A DNA stretch of 27,010 bases, from positions 1-27,010 of the forward strand of contig CAMLJW010000011.1 in assembly GCA_946480485.1 (NCBI GenBank). The letters run 5' to 3'. This stretch comes from an uncultured Streptomyces sp. (GTDB lineage Bacteria > Actinomycetota > Actinomycetes > Streptomycetales > Streptomycetaceae). Within the stretch, counting starts at the first letter, position 1. Every line of letters begins with the position of its first letter. The position numbers were made by a program, and so were the translations under genes. The notes below the pieces were generated by a model, which saw only the letters and a program-made list of their open reading frames with translations, had not been told where the DNA came from and searched no databases. Below, piece after piece: positions 8,803 to 18,589 of the stretch.

Positions 8803-10148
8803 AGCTGCAGGTCGATGTCGTCAGCCGACGTAGGGTCTGCGGAGACGGTTGCGGCCAGGTTCCGCTCCACGTCAGTGAGTTCGCTGCCGGCAACGGTGAG
8901 CCGGTAGTGCTGCCGGGGGTCGAAGTCGTCGAACTGGTCCACGCGGTCGAGTACGTCCCCGACGAGTTTCTTCAGGAACAGCCGGGGAGCCACCCCGATC
9001 TTCCCGCCCAACGCCCCGCCGACGGCCACCGCGAGGTCGGCGACATACGCGTCATCGACGACCTTGCGCACGCGCTCGGGCATCTCTGCGGCGTCGGCGT
9101 ACAGGTCACGGATGGTGAGGCCGAGTCCGACCAGAGACTCCTGGTTGAAGCCGGGAAGTCTGATCTGTACGGCGCGAGGGTTGTCGAAGCGCGGGTCGGT
9201 CGTGAAGTCGGTGGCCAGCCGCTGAGCGAGCGGGGCCAGGCGCTGCACGCCCTGCTGACCGTCGTAGAAGGCCGGGGTGCCCGTGATGACCAGATAGAGG
9301 CCGGGGAAGCGGCCCGAGTGCACCTCGTCGATGAGCTGCCGCAGCGCGTTGAGTGCCTTGTCACGGGCGTCCGACCGGACCCGCTGCAGCGTCTCCACCT
9401 CGTCGAGGACGACGAACAGCCCGGTGTGCCCGGAGTCGCGCAGCACGGTGAGGAGACCCTGCAGGAACCCGAGCGCGCCGAAGTGGTCGAGGTCGCCGCG
9501 TACCCCGGCGGTCCGGCGGGCGGAGGCCGCGACGTGCGGCTGGCCGCCGAGCCATGCCAGGACGGCCGCGGCGGTCGCCTCGTCGCCGTCCGCGAGGGCG
9601 GCCCAGTAGCCACGCAGAGCGGTGGCGAACGACGGCGCGTGCCGGGAGACCTCGGCGAGCCGTGCGACGAGCAGCCTCTCCACCTCGCTCGGAAGCTTCT
9701 CCTCGGTCGCACCGGCCGCGAGGGCGTCCTCCTCCAGGGCGTAGAACCAGGCGTCGACCACGGGCCGCAGCGCGCTGGGCGGGAAACTGGAGGTGGTGAG
9801 CCGTTCGGTGAGCCGCCGGTAGACCGTCTCCAGCCGGTGCAGCGGGGTCTCGTTCTCCGAGACCTGGATCTCGGCGACGGCGAAGTTACGGCGCTTGGCC
9901 CGCTCCCCCAGCCAGCGGGTGAAGAACGTCTTGCCGGACCCGTACTCACCCCGCACGGCCTTGAAGACGGAGCCGCCGGACGCCACGGCGTCCAGTTCCG
10001 CGTCCAGGGCCGCTTCGAACCGGCCGAGCCCGGTGGCCAGCAGGTCGAGTCCGCTGTCGGGTACGGCACCGCGCCGCAGAGCGTCGATGACGGTACGGCG
10101 GCGGGCGGCGCTCACCCGGGCGGGGCGCTGGGATCCGGTGGTGCTCAC
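8799..10148 (-). CDS. brxD: BREX type 2 ATPase BrxD (DUF2791 family)
   Basis: The product is a 449-residue AAA-type ATPase, with Walker A GEYGSGKT at residues 67-74 and Walker B LFVVLDEVE near the middle, followed by a sensor-like VITGTPAFYD. I chose GTG 10148; the open frame extends to 10280 but that part runs through the hairpin after pglZ and has no family resemblance. BrxD is a conserved accessory ATPase of type 2 BREX and co-occurs with the brxHI helicase, which overlaps its stop codon here. It follows pglZ by 143 bases including a strong hairpin, so it probably has its own promoter in 10149-10247. Confidence 0.88.
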   Translation of the reverse strand: MSTTGSQRPARVSAARRRTVIDALRRGAVPDSGLDLLATGLGRFEAALDAELDAVASGGSVFKAVRGEYGSGKTFFTRWLGERAKRRNFAVAEIQVSENETPLHRLETVYRRLTERLTTSSFPPSALRPVVDAWFYALEEDALAAGATEEKLPSEVERLLVARLAEVSRHAPSFATALRGYWAALADGDEATAAAVLAWLGGQPHVAASARRTAGVRGDLDHFGALGFLQGLLTVLRDSGHTGLFVVLDEVETLQRVRSDARDKALNALRQLIDEVHSGRFPGLYLVITGTPAFYDGQQGVQRLAPLAQRLATDFTTDPRFDNPRAVQIRLPGFNQESLVGLGLTIRDLYADAAEMPERVRKVVDDAYVADLAVAVGGALGGKIGVAPRLFLKKLVGDVLDRVDQFDDFDPRQHYRLTVAGSELTDVERNLAATVSADPTSADDIDLQL

Positions 10149-10247
10149 AACAACCAGTCTTCCATTTCCACGCACACGCCGTACGAGGGACCGACGTCCG
10201 GCGCCTTGCAGCGCCACCGTTCGGCACAGGACGCCATCAGATACAGC

Positions 10248-10286
10248 CTCGGGGTGCCTCGACGCGAACGTCAGAGGCACCCCGAG
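10248..10286 (-). terminator. Strong hairpin between pglZ and brxD
   Basis: A perfect 13-bp inverted repeat (CTCGGGGTGCCTC paired with GAGGCACCCCGAG) with a 13-base loop begins 5 bases after the pglZ stop codon. It has no T-run but is a good candidate factor-independent terminator or attenuator, separating pglYZ from brxD-brxHI. Confidence 0.7.
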
Positions 10287-10291
10287 CGCTG

Positions 10292-13198
10292 TCAGCTCGC
10301 TCGGAGGACGAACTGCTCGCGCAGCAGCGCCTCATGCAGCCGTAGCGTGCGCCCGTCCGGCAGGGTCTCCAGCACCTGTACGCCGTCGTAGTTGAGGAGC
10401 TGCCGGAGCACCGCGGCGAAGCCGGCGCCCCGGGTGGTGGGCAAGCCCGCCCGCTGGGCGAGCGCGGTCACGGGCAGGGTGCCGCCCGCGTCGAGCAGGG
10501 CGGAGAGTGCCTTGTGAACCTGCTCCTGCTGGGGCTTGCGGGCCAGACCATCGAGCTGCCCCTGGTACGTCTCCGAGTCGAGCAGCGACGTCACGAGCGC
10601 CTCAGTCCGCGATACGACGACCGGGGTGAGAAGGGCATCGTTCCCCCCGGCGGTCAGCGCCACGTCGAAGAGCGCATCGGGCAGCGTCCCAGGTTCGGCC
10701 TGCTTCTTCCGGGACTTCGCGGCGGCTTTCTTCGTAACCGGGCCGGCCATCTGACCCGCACACTCGTCCGTGGCATGCCTCCCCGCCTCCTCCGGAGCCC
10801 ACCAGACCGGCCGCTGATCCCCCAACTCCCTCCACCCCTTGGGGGGTTCTGCCCCGAACGGCAGAAAGGCGAGCACCGGAATGGTGAACTCGGCGAGGGA
10901 AGCACCGCCGTGGTAGCCCGCCTTGAGTGCGGTGTAGCGGGAGTCTGCGTCCCAGAGCGCGACGATGGACGCGCCGGGCTCGGGCCAGACCACACGCGGC
11001 CCGGAAAGGGCGATCTCCTGTTTGCCGAGCGGGCCGCCACCGGGCAGGCGGTGGCGCGCGGACGCGGGCTCGGTGGCCGCGACGGCCTTCGTGCCGTGCC
11101 GGTCGACGACGTGGCCGTGGTCGCTGGTGACGATGACCGCCATGCCCTGCGCCGCCGCCACCCGGAGCAGGTCGCGCAGGCCGGGTACGTCGTCGACTCG
11201 CCAGGTTCCGTCGCCGAGTTTCTGTTCCTTGGCGAGGCGGTCGTCGATGGCGTTGAGGACGACGGCGACATGGGTCCTGCCGTCGGTGAGCGCTTCGGTG
11301 AGGGCCGGGCCGAAGGTGTCGCCCGCGGTCTCGGTGCGCAGGTCGTCCTTGTGGAAGACGGCGGCCGGTGCCCCGCTCCACAGCTTCAGCGTGGGGAAGA
11401 GCCTCTTCTCGTCGGCCTGGGTGCCCTTCATCAGGGTGCCGGCAAAGAGCGACGTCCGGGACACGGCCGTCACGGTGGGGAGGGCGGCGGCCATCGCCCG
11501 CCGACGCGGAGTGTCCTCGGCCAGCGGGTCGAACTCCGCCCAGGAGCGGCGTAGTTCCTCACCGAGCTCGTTCGCTATGGCCGCGCTCATGCCGTCGAGC
11601 ACCAGCAGCAGTACCCGCCGCTCCTCCCCACGCCGGACGACGGGTCCGACCACCCGGTCGAGGAAGGTCTCGACGGTGAGCATGCCGCCCGGTCGGGTGC
11701 CGTCCTGCGTCCAGCCGGCCAGCGAGCGCGCGAAGGACGCGTCGATCTGCCGCCGCCGGTCCCTGACGCGCGTGCCCAGCGTGTCGTAGGCGGCCTTGAG
11801 AACGGAGTCCGGGTCGCCGCCGGCCTCGATGTGTTCCAGGGCGAGGTCGGCCCAGCCTGTCTCGGCGATGTGCCGCTGTATGGCGTCGGCGACGGTGGGA
11901 GCATCGGCGGACGGGTCGGTGGCCAGCCAGCGGGCGAGGCGCTGCCCCATGCGGGCGCGTTCGATGCGGGCGGACTCCTCCGGATCGGTGGCGAGCCTGT
12001 GGTCCGCGAGCCGCCGGACGGCCTCCGCGACCCCGGCCGTGTCACCCGCCGCGAGGGCCTGGCCGACGGCGGTGAACCGGGCTTCCAGTCCGCCGCGCAG
12101 GACGGGGCTCGACGCGACGGCCGCCTCCGCGCCGAACTGGCGGGCCAGCACGGCGGCCCGGTCGAGCACGATGCCGCTGGTGCGGCGCGCCTCGCGGGCC
12201 TGGTCGGCGTCGGCGCCGCCGCCCCGGTGTCCGGCCATCAGCAGGGTGGTCACGTACTTCTCGGCGGACCGGCCGAAGACGCCCACCAGGGCGTCGAGTT
12301 GTTCGCCGACGGCCGGGGGCTGGTCGCCGAAGTAGCGTTCGGCACGGCCCCGGGCCTGGTACGTCTCGGGCGCGGGCTCGGCATGCTGCCACAGGGCCTC
12401 GCATACGAGGCCGAAGGCTGCGGCGTCCGCGCCGCGCTCGGCGTCGACGAGAGCGAGCAGCGCGCGTCCGGCGAGACCGGCCTGGTCCTCCTCGCCGAGG
12501 AAGGCGGTCAGCCCGGCGCGCTCGGGCCCACGCAAGCCCAACAGCCGCTCGGGGGCTCCGGGCCCGGTCGACCAGTCCAGCAGGCTCTGCGCGTCGAGCC
12601 GGTCTTCGCCGGGGCGTCGCGTGCCGCCCTCGGTGTCGTAGCGGCCGATGCGCAGGCGACGCTGGGCGAGCGCGGTGAGGGCGTACTGCCGGGCCAGCCA
12701 GCCACCGGGCACCGGCGGCCAACCGCCGGGCGGGGTGGCGTCGAGCAGGGCTTCGGCGGCCCAGTTGACGTCCTTCAGGCGCGGGTCGATCTGCCGGGCA
12801 CCGAACGCCTCCCGTACGACATCCCAGCTGTCGACCATGTCGATGCGCTGCTTGTGCACGCGGGCAATGATCGCCGGGTCGAGTTCGTTCTGCTCGCGGT
12901 CGGTGAGGACGACCAGGACGGCGGGGCCGGGGCGCCGGCCCGTCAGGTGGTCGAGGACGAGTTCGTGGACGGCGAGCGGTGAGGGCGCCACCGTGATACC
13001 AGCCGTCCGGCCCTCGCCCCAGGCGGGTTCGGCGGGCCCGTCCCACTGGGGCGCGGACCGCAGCAGCACGACCCGGCGCCTGCCCCCGCCGTCACCCGTC
13101 AGAGAGGTGGCGAGGGAGGACTGCGAGGACAGGTACTGGGTGACGGTCGCGGTGTTCAGCCGGACGGCGCCCGGGGCGCCGGCGACGGTCTCCGTCAT
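10292..13198 (-). CDS. pglZ: BREX alkaline-phosphatase-superfamily protein PglZ (type 2)
   Basis: The product is 968 residues, the usual size for type 2 PglZ. The alkaline-phosphatase-fold core shows [10 protein letters not shown] near residue 530 (metal-binding Asp), a candidate nucleophile in [13 protein letters not shown] in NAIDDRL, and a second metal site in [12 protein letters not shown] near residue 695, followed by [16 protein letters not shown]. The N-terminal half is a large helical region, and a C-terminal winged-helix-like part follows a Lys-rich linker. PglZ is the hallmark BREX protein and blocks phage replication together with the PglX methyltransferase, which is absent from this window. 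It overlaps the pglY stop by 4 bases (ATGA), so the two are coupled. It is intact. Confidence 0.95.
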   Translation of the reverse strand: MTETVAGAPGAVRLNTATVTQYLSSQSSLATSLTGDGGGRRRVVLLRSAPQWDGPAEPAWGEGRTAGITVAPSPLAVHELVLDHLTGRRPGPAVLVVLTDREQNELDPAIIARVHKQRIDMVDSWDVVREAFGARQIDPRLKDVNWAAEALLDATPPGGWPPVPGGWLARQYALTALAQRRLRIGRYDTEGGTRRPGEDRLDAQSLLDWSTGPGAPERLLGLRGPERAGLTAFLGEEDQAGLAGRALLALVDAERGADAAAFGLVCEALWQHAEPAPETYQARGRAERYFGDQPPAVGEQLDALVGVFGRSAEKYVTTLLMAGHRGGGADADQAREARRTSGIVLDRAAVLARQFGAEAAVASSPVLRGGLEARFTAVGQALAAGDTAGVAEAVRRLADHRLATDPEESARIERARMGQRLARWLATDPSADAPTVADAIQRHIAETGWADLALEHIEAGGDPDSVLKAAYDTLGTRVRDRRRQIDASFARSLAGWTQDGTRPGGMLTVETFLDRVVGPVVRRGEERRVLLLVLDGMSAAIANELGEELRRSWAEFDPLAEDTPRRRAMAAALPTVTAVSRTSLFAGTLMKGTQADEKRLFPTLKLWSGAPAAVFHKDDLRTETAGDTFGPALTEALTDGRTHVAVVLNAIDDRLAKEQKLGDGTWRVDDVPGLRDLLRVAAAQGMAVIVTSDHGHVVDRHGTKAVAATEPASARHRLPGGGPLGKQEIALSGPRVVWPEPGASIVALWDADSRYTALKAGYHGGASLAEFTIPVLAFLPFGAEPPKGWRELGDQRPVWWAPEEAGRHATDECAGQMAGPVTKKAAAKSRKKQAEPGTLPDALFDVALTAGGNDALLTPVVVSRTEALVTSLLDSETYQGQLDGLARKPQQEQVHKALSALLDAGGTLPVTALAQRAGLPTTRGAGFAAVLRQLLNYDGVQVLETLPDGRTLRLHEALLREQFVLRAS

Positions 13199-16100
13199 TC
13201 GACGACCTTCCAGGTGATCTCGATCGTCGCGTCGGGGTGGCGGGCGGCCAGTTCGGACAGTTCCGCCTGGATATCGGCGGAGGCCCGCGCCACCGTCGTA
13301 CGGCGGACCCCGGACTTCCGAGCGGTGCCGCTCCCCGAGGAGGGAGCCTCCTGCGGGGTGAAGGGGATCCGCGGATCGCTCGTCGGCCTGCCCAGGTCCA
13401 GGTCGTCGGCCGTGGGCTGCGGCGTGACGGGCGCGGGCGGCGGGGTGGCGGCCTGGCTGCGCTTCACCAGGGCGACGACCTCGCGCTGGGTGCGGGCCAG
13501 GGCGTCGCGCAGGTCCGCGGTGCGCTGGTCGTCGCGGGCCACGTTACGCAGCGAGTCGAGCAGCGCCGCGCCCTCAGGGCCGAGTCCGGCGGCGAGTTCG
13601 AGGGTGCTCCAGGGCGCGGAGGCGACGGCCTCCGCGACGCTGCGGGCCTGCTTGATGGAGGTCCCGTACCGGTCGGCGCTGATCTCGCCGAGATCGAAGG
13701 AGGCGAGGGCCTCCACGGTCTTCTTCGCCCCGGCAGCGCCCTTGCCGGCCTCCGCCGTGAGCGCGTCCAGCAGTTGCAGGGAGCGGCGGGCGAGGGCGAG
13801 CCGTCCGGTGTCGTCGGTCTGGTCGAGGCCGAGGAAGGAGGCGTGGGCCTCCAACTGGTGCACCAGGTCCCCCGCGTGGTCCCGGTGGGCGCGGGCGGCC
13901 TCGATGATCTGGCGGGCGAACTGGTTGACCATCCGGCCGCGCCGCAGGGCAGGAGCCTTCTGCCCGAACACCGTCTCGAAGCGCAGCCGTGCCGTGTCCC
14001 AGTCGGACTCGGCGGGCAGCGGCTGGCTGCGCAGCGCGTCATGGTCCTTGATCGCGGACAGATCAGGAGCGGGGTCGAGTACGGTGCCGCCGCGCACCCA
14101 CACCCGGTCGTCCATCTCGGCGAACGCGGCGACGACGAGCCGGGCGAGGAAGTCGGGCAGGCCGCGCGGGTCGGGCTTGTCCGTCCAGTCGGTCAGGGTG
14201 ATCAGGGACAGGTCCCCGGTGCTGCCCTGGGCGCTGGCGAGCTGACGGAAGTGGTCGGCCCAGTAGCGGGACAGCTCGAAGTACGCCTCCTTCTGCTGCC
14301 CGAGCCGCAGGGGCCCGGCGATCCGCTGCATGAGCTTCCGCTCTGCGGCGGGGACCTCCACCCGCCCGTCACGCGCCTCGGCGGCGGCCCGCACATGGGT
14401 GAACACCTTGCGGGTGTCGGCGGATTTGACGGCGGTGCCGGTGCCGTCGGCGTCGAGGTCGGGGTGCGCCGGGTACTGGTGGGCGAGCAGCCTGCCCGCG
14501 ACATGCCGGATGCCGTCGTGCAGGCTCTGCCCGAAGGACAGGGTGAGACCGTCCACGTCGGGCAGCGGGACGAGGTGGTCGTCGAAGTCGGGCACCACGT
14601 CGGCGGCCTGCTTCTGGGCGAGCCCGTACGCCTGCTTGAAGGCACTCTTGACCTGCTTGAGCAGAGCCTCGCGCTGGGTTTCGAGGAGGCCCTTGGCGCG
14701 GCTGCGGTTGTCGGCGTTGAGGTGGCCGGCGTACTGGGTGTCGAAGCGGTGCTCGTCGGCGAGGGCCTTGTCGATGACGACGAGACGCCGGAAGTCGGCG
14801 AAGCGCTGCGCGGACAGATGGGCGGGCAGCCAGGCGACGATACGGGACCGCTCACCCTGCTGCCGCTCGCGCAGCCGCCGGATGCGGTTGACGTCCTCGA
14901 CCGGGCCCACTCGCCCTCGTCGAAGGGAAGGTCTATGGCGATACGCCAGCGGCCGTCCTCCTGCGGCATCAGGTCGTGGTCGGGCAGCTCGTCCTCGTCG
15001 GCGACGTTGCCGAACACGATCTCGGCGGTGCGGGAGGTACCGCGCCACACGAAGCCGAGCTGGTCGCTCAACTGCCCGTGCTCGACGCCCAGTTCCCCGG
15101 ACAGCAGCCGCCGGGCGAGGGCGACCCGGTTGCCGGGGTTGTCGTTGACTTGGGCGTTGGCGATGACGGAGTCCACGTCGACGCCGGACAGCTCCAGCCG
15201 GACGCCGGGGTTGGCGTCGGTGCCGGTCTCCTTGATCTCGGGGAACCTGGCCGCCCACTCGGCGACCTTGTTCTTGATGATGCCGACCTCGGCGCCCGGG
15301 ATGGGCGCGAGGACCGACCCGTGGTTGAGCGCGCCGAGCCGCCGGATGGTCAGCTCAGTTAGGGAGGGCACGCTGGGCGCGAGCGCGGACAGCAGCAGGG
15401 TGCACACGAGCCGGTTGTCGCCGACGAACATGCGGCAACGGTTGGCGCGCTGCGGGTCGGTGATGGACTCGGGCCGGTTGACGTACTGCTCGACGTCGTC
15501 CTCGGTGATGTCGTACGAGCTGAGGAGGTACGGCCGCAGCTTGGTCTTGTACAGCTTGTCGGCGGCCTCGAAGACGACCTTCAGGCTGTCGGTGAACGGC
15601 TTGTCGCCGCCCTCCGCGATCACCGGGTAGAGGTCGCCGACCGGGATGAGCTGCCCGAGCCGGATCTCGTTGCGGTGGTCGGCGAGGAGTTCGCCCATCA
15701 GCTTCAGACCGGTACGGGAACGCTGCAACGCGGACGAGATGTGGACGAGGGTGTCCATGAACGCCGGCGAGAACGGGTACGTCAGCCGGAACGACTCCGC
15801 GTCCGCGCCTGTCGTGCCCTTCTCCGAGCCGAGCAGGGTGTCCCAGACCTGGGTGCCGACCCGCCTGGTCTGCTCGAAGGCCGCCTCGACGAGCCGCTCC
15901 GCCTCGGCGTCCCTCGGCTTGAGGATGCGCGCGTGGGCGATCTGCGGGAGGTTGCGGTCCTCCAGGGTGATCTTGTCGAACCGGCCGGAGGCCAGGTTCA
16001 GGGTGTCCTGGATGGAGGCTTCCGCCGCGCCGGACACCTCTTCGCCGACGAGTTCACGCAGGTCGCGCTGGCGGGCGATGAACGACACGACGGGGATGGC

Positions 16101-17072
16101 GCGTCGGGCGTCACCGCCCTCCACGAAGTTCGTGATCTTGCTGGCCTCGCGGGCCACGAACTTCTGCTCATGGATGAGGGTGGCGAGCCAGAGGATCAAC
16201 TCGTCCAGGAACAGGATCAGTCCGTCGTAGCCGAGCGACTTGGCGTGCTCGGCGATGACGGACAGACCGGCGTCCAGGGAGATGAAGCCGTGCTCGTTCT
16301 CGGCGGCGTTCCTGGCGAAGCCGGGGAAGAGGTTGGTGCCGGCGTCGTTGACCAGCTTGGCGCGCAGCTCGGCCGGGGTGGAGGGGTTGCGGAGGTTGAG
16401 CGGGGTGCCCCCCTCGTGGTTCTCCTCGGCGGCGAGGGCGGTGTCGAGGAGCTGCGGGGTCCAGCCGAAGCCCTCACCCCACTCGTCCGTTTCACCGTCG
16501 CCCGCGTCGCTGCCGCCCAGGCCCCGGATGACCGCCTCGTCACCGTAGGTGGCACGGTTGGCGCGGATGTCGGCGAAGAGGGAGTCGGTCCGGTACACCT
16601 GCGGGGTCGGGGCGTCCGGGTGCAGCTTCTTGACGTGCGTGACGTACCCGCCGAGCACCCGCTGTTCGAGGGCCTTTGCGCCGAGCATGTGGTACGGCAC
16701 GAGCAGGAACCTCCTGCCGTCCGTGGTCAGCCACTCGTGCTTGGTCAGCACCGGGTCGAACTCGGTACGGGCGCGGGCGGCCGGGTCGCCGCTGAGCAGC
16801 GCGTAGAGCACGGCCATGAAGTGCGACTTACCGGAACCGAACGAGCCGTGCAGGTAGGCCGCCTTGGAGCGGTGCCCGTCGAGCGAGGACTTGATGAGCG
16901 CCAGCGCCTCGTCGAAGTTCTCCAGCAGCCGCTCGGTGACGACGTAGTCCTTGAGCGCGTTCTGGGCGCCCTCGGGTGTCGTCGCCTCGGCGAGGGACAG
17001 CACGAAGTCCGAGGTGGAGATGTTCTCCTTGATGTCTATGACATCGCGGAGGAGGGGCGGCTGCTGGGCCAT
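13195..17072 (-). CDS. pglY: BREX type 2 ATPase PglY, with one frameshift
   Basis: This large ATPase would be about 1292 residues. It opens with an N-terminal region ([20 protein letters not shown]) and Walker A in [11 protein letters not shown] (GSFGSGKS at 76-83); a Walker-B-like [13 protein letters not shown] lies near residue 285. At 14906-14908 the frame breaks: LPFDEGEW is followed by frameshifted sequence to 14202, whereas the adjacent frame continues [20 protein letters not shown] through to a normal C-terminus at 13195. Adding one G to a GGG run restores [11 protein letters not shown]. PglY is essential for phage growth limitation in S. coelicolor. Uncorrected, the product keeps about 720 native residues. 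ATG 17072 has GGGAG upstream. Confidence 0.9.
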
Positions 17073-17182
17073 TACCGGTCACGCTCCCCATCTGGCGGGC
17101 TCTGCCGCCGCTTGTACCCGATCGTGCGGGATGCCTCTTGATCAGGTGGCCGCCTTGCCACCCCTTCGGTATGGTCGATGGT
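17073..17182. promoter_or_regulatory. Divergent promoter region between pglY and vapB-like gene
   Basis: These 110 bases must hold promoters for both directions. TATGGT at 17170-17175 lies 7 bases before the vapB-like ATG, the position expected for a -10 box of a leaderless transcript, and no ribosome site precedes that ATG. A GGTATGG direct repeat (17168-17174 and 17180-17186) overlaps this box and the start codon and could be an operator. Confidence 0.4.
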
Positions 17183-17482
17183 ATGGCAACCAAGAAATAC
17201 ACTGTGACTCTTCCCGAGGAACTTGCTGAGGCCATCCGGGCCGAGGTCGGCCCCGGCGGCTTCAGCCGCTACGTCACGCACGCCATAGAGCGCCAGCGGG
17301 AGCGGGAGCGCCTCAGCGAGGCGGTCGACTGGTGGGAGAAGGAGTACGGCGAGATCACCGAGGCCGAGATGGCCGAGGCGGAGGCCGAGCGCCGGGAGAT
17401 CGAGCGCAGGCATGCGGAACTCGCCCGCGCCGAGCGGGCCGCAGCCGAGGACGCACCCGAGCGGTCTCGGAACGCCGCGTGA
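17183..17482 (+). CDS. VapB-like antitoxin, ribbon-helix-helix type
   Basis: The product is 99 residues from the ATG at 17183. The N-terminus (KKYTVTLPEELAEAIRAEVG, then FSRYVTHAIERQ) has the strand-helix-helix pattern of CopG/RHH DNA-binding antitoxins. After that comes a long charged alpha helix rich in Glu/Arg (about residues 40-95), the usual flexible toxin-neutralising tail. Its stop codon overlaps the GTG of the PIN-domain gene, the standard arrangement in which the antitoxin precedes and is coupled to the toxin. It probably represses its own promoter with the toxin; a short direct repeat at the start codon fits that. The GTG-TGA overlap and domain order make a VapBC-type pair the best reading. 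Confidence 0.8.
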   Translation: MATKKYTVTLPEELAEAIRAEVGPGGFSRYVTHAIERQRERERLSEAVDWWEKEYGEITEAEMAEAEAERREIERRHAELARAERAAAEDAPERSRNAA

Positions 17483-17877
17483 CGGGCGAGGTGGTCTACC
17501 TGCTCGACAGCGAGGGTCTGTCCCAGTGGGTCCGAGGGGAGCGCCGGATGGGCATGCGCATCAAAGACGCCCTCAAGGCCGGCATCCGAGTCATGACCAC
17601 ATCGATGACCCTGATCGAGGCCTACGACCCGACGCGCTATCTCCCGTCCTGGCAGTGGGCGCTCTCCCAGATCCACGTCCAAGCGGTGACCGAGGAGGTC
17701 GCCGGCGAGGCGATCCGCCTCCTCAAGGAGACGGGCCTGCACGGCCACAAGTACGCCATCGACGCGGCCCTCGCCGCCGTCGCCCTGCGGCAGCCCGGCC
17801 CGGTCACCGTGTTCACTTCCGACGAGGACGACATGCGCAAGCTGTGCGCCGACCGTGTGGTGGTCGTCAAGCTCTGA
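17479..17877 (+). CDS. PIN-domain (VapC-like) toxin RNase
   Basis: The product is 132 residues from the GTG at 17479, overlapping the antitoxin stop by 4 bases. The four acidic positions of a PIN nuclease are visible: Asp10 (YLLDSEGL), Glu47 (TLIEAYDP), Asp95 (YAIDAALAA) and Asp115/Asp118 (TSDEDDM). They coordinate Mg or Mn and cut RNA, commonly tRNA or rRNA in this family. The length is normal and the gene is intact. It lies divergent to pglY; such pairs often sit inside or beside defence loci, where they may stabilise the region or act as a backup abortive system. That link is inference from position only. Confidence 0.82.
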   Translation: MTGEVVYLLDSEGLSQWVRGERRMGMRIKDALKAGIRVMTTSMTLIEAYDPTRYLPSWQWALSQIHVQAVTEEVAGEAIRLLKETGLHGHKYAIDAALAAVALRQPGPVTVFTSDEDDMRKLCADRVVVVKL

Positions 17878-18111
17878 GCCGAGCACGGCCTGTCCCCCTT
17901 CGCACTTCGCTCCCCCTCGGTGTGCCCGCCCGTATCCCCCCGTGCCCGGACGGCGGCACACCGGCACGACCCCACATGGTGCGGTCCGCCGCCCCGGCCC
18001 GAGCCCGGCTACCGGTCCAGATCGTAGGGCGGAATCCGGGAATTCGGGTAGGCGGCGATACGCGCCACCTGCCGATCCCACGGGTGTCCGAACGCTGAAC
18101 ATCACTGGCGG

Positions 18112-18267
18112 TCACGCATCCCGTCGGCATCCGCCGGGCGGTCGCGGCGGGCTCCATCGACCCGATCGGTACTCGTCCAGCAGCTGACGGCTCGCGACCG
18201 TGAAGGGGTGCTCGGGGCCCAGGCCGCGTTCCCGCCGTGCGACGACGGCGGCCATCAGCTCGCTGAA
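18112..18267 (-). pseudogene. TPR-protein C-terminal remnant, copy A
   Basis: The minus strand reads FSELMAAVVARRERGLGPEH, PFTVASRQLLDEYRSGRW, then a short tail to TGA at 18112. ARRERGLGPEHPFT is the repeat signature of actinobacterial tetratricopeptide proteins (TPR_12 type). An ATG at 18255 could in principle start a 47-residue product. The rest of the 17878-18319 gap shows nothing I can name. A similar end occurs at 19355-19440. Confidence 0.5.
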
Positions 18268-18319
18268 GCTTGTCGGGCGCTACAGTGCCGACACCCGACC
18301 GATCAAGGGGGCGACGCCA

Positions 18320-18589
18320 GTGACCAGGCCATGGGAAGCGGATCCGGACACGACTTTCAAACGACGTCTGGGAAAATCACCCCAAGAGCTGGGGAACACG
18401 ACCGGCACCCCTGACTGCCCCGACATCTGGGAACTCGCCAACGGAGACATCGCCGTCATCGGCCGGGACCTCACCCAGTCGCTCGGCGCGAACCTGCCCG
18501 ACGGAGTCTCGATCGGGGCGGACGAACGACTCGTGGTCATCCCGAGGAACATGCTCGTCGCGGCGAAACCGGATATCCCCAGTGTTTGA
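18320..18589 (+). CDS. Small protein upstream of DUF6879 gene
   Basis: The product is 89 residues from the GTG at 18320, with AGGGGG about 8 bases upstream. It contains CPDIWELANGDIAVIGRDLT and ends in DERLVVIPRNMLVAAKP, a pattern I associate with the small partner encoded just ahead of DUF6879 proteins in Streptomyces. It is predicted soluble, with no signal peptide. It overlaps the next gene by 8 bases, so the two are co-translated. The function is unknown; the pair resembles other small streptomycete regulator/partner modules such as XRE-DUF397. Confidence 0.7.
   Translation: MTRPWEADPDTTFKRRLGKSPQELGNTTGTPDCPDIWELANGDIAVIGRDLTQSLGANLPDGVSIGADERLVVIPRNMLVAAKPDIPSV

Noticed and set aside
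10149..10280. Longer brxD start at 10280
   Set aside because: It would place the start inside the hairpin next to pglZ, and the added residues show no family resemblance.
8907..12982. Plus-strand open frames of 494, 346 and 383 codons opposite brxD and pglZ
   Set aside because: Same antisense effect; the minus strand has ATPase and phosphatase motifs with coupled starts and stops.
14900..14912. Phase variation of pglY
   Set aside because: Phase variation of pgl genes is known for long G tracts in pglX; here the run is only three bases, so slippage switching is unlikely.
13237..17141. Two long plus-strand open frames (797 and 488 codons) opposite pglY
   Set aside because: They are antisense shadows of a high-GC gene: their composition is Gly/Val/Glu repeats without motifs, while the minus strand encodes clear PglY sequence.
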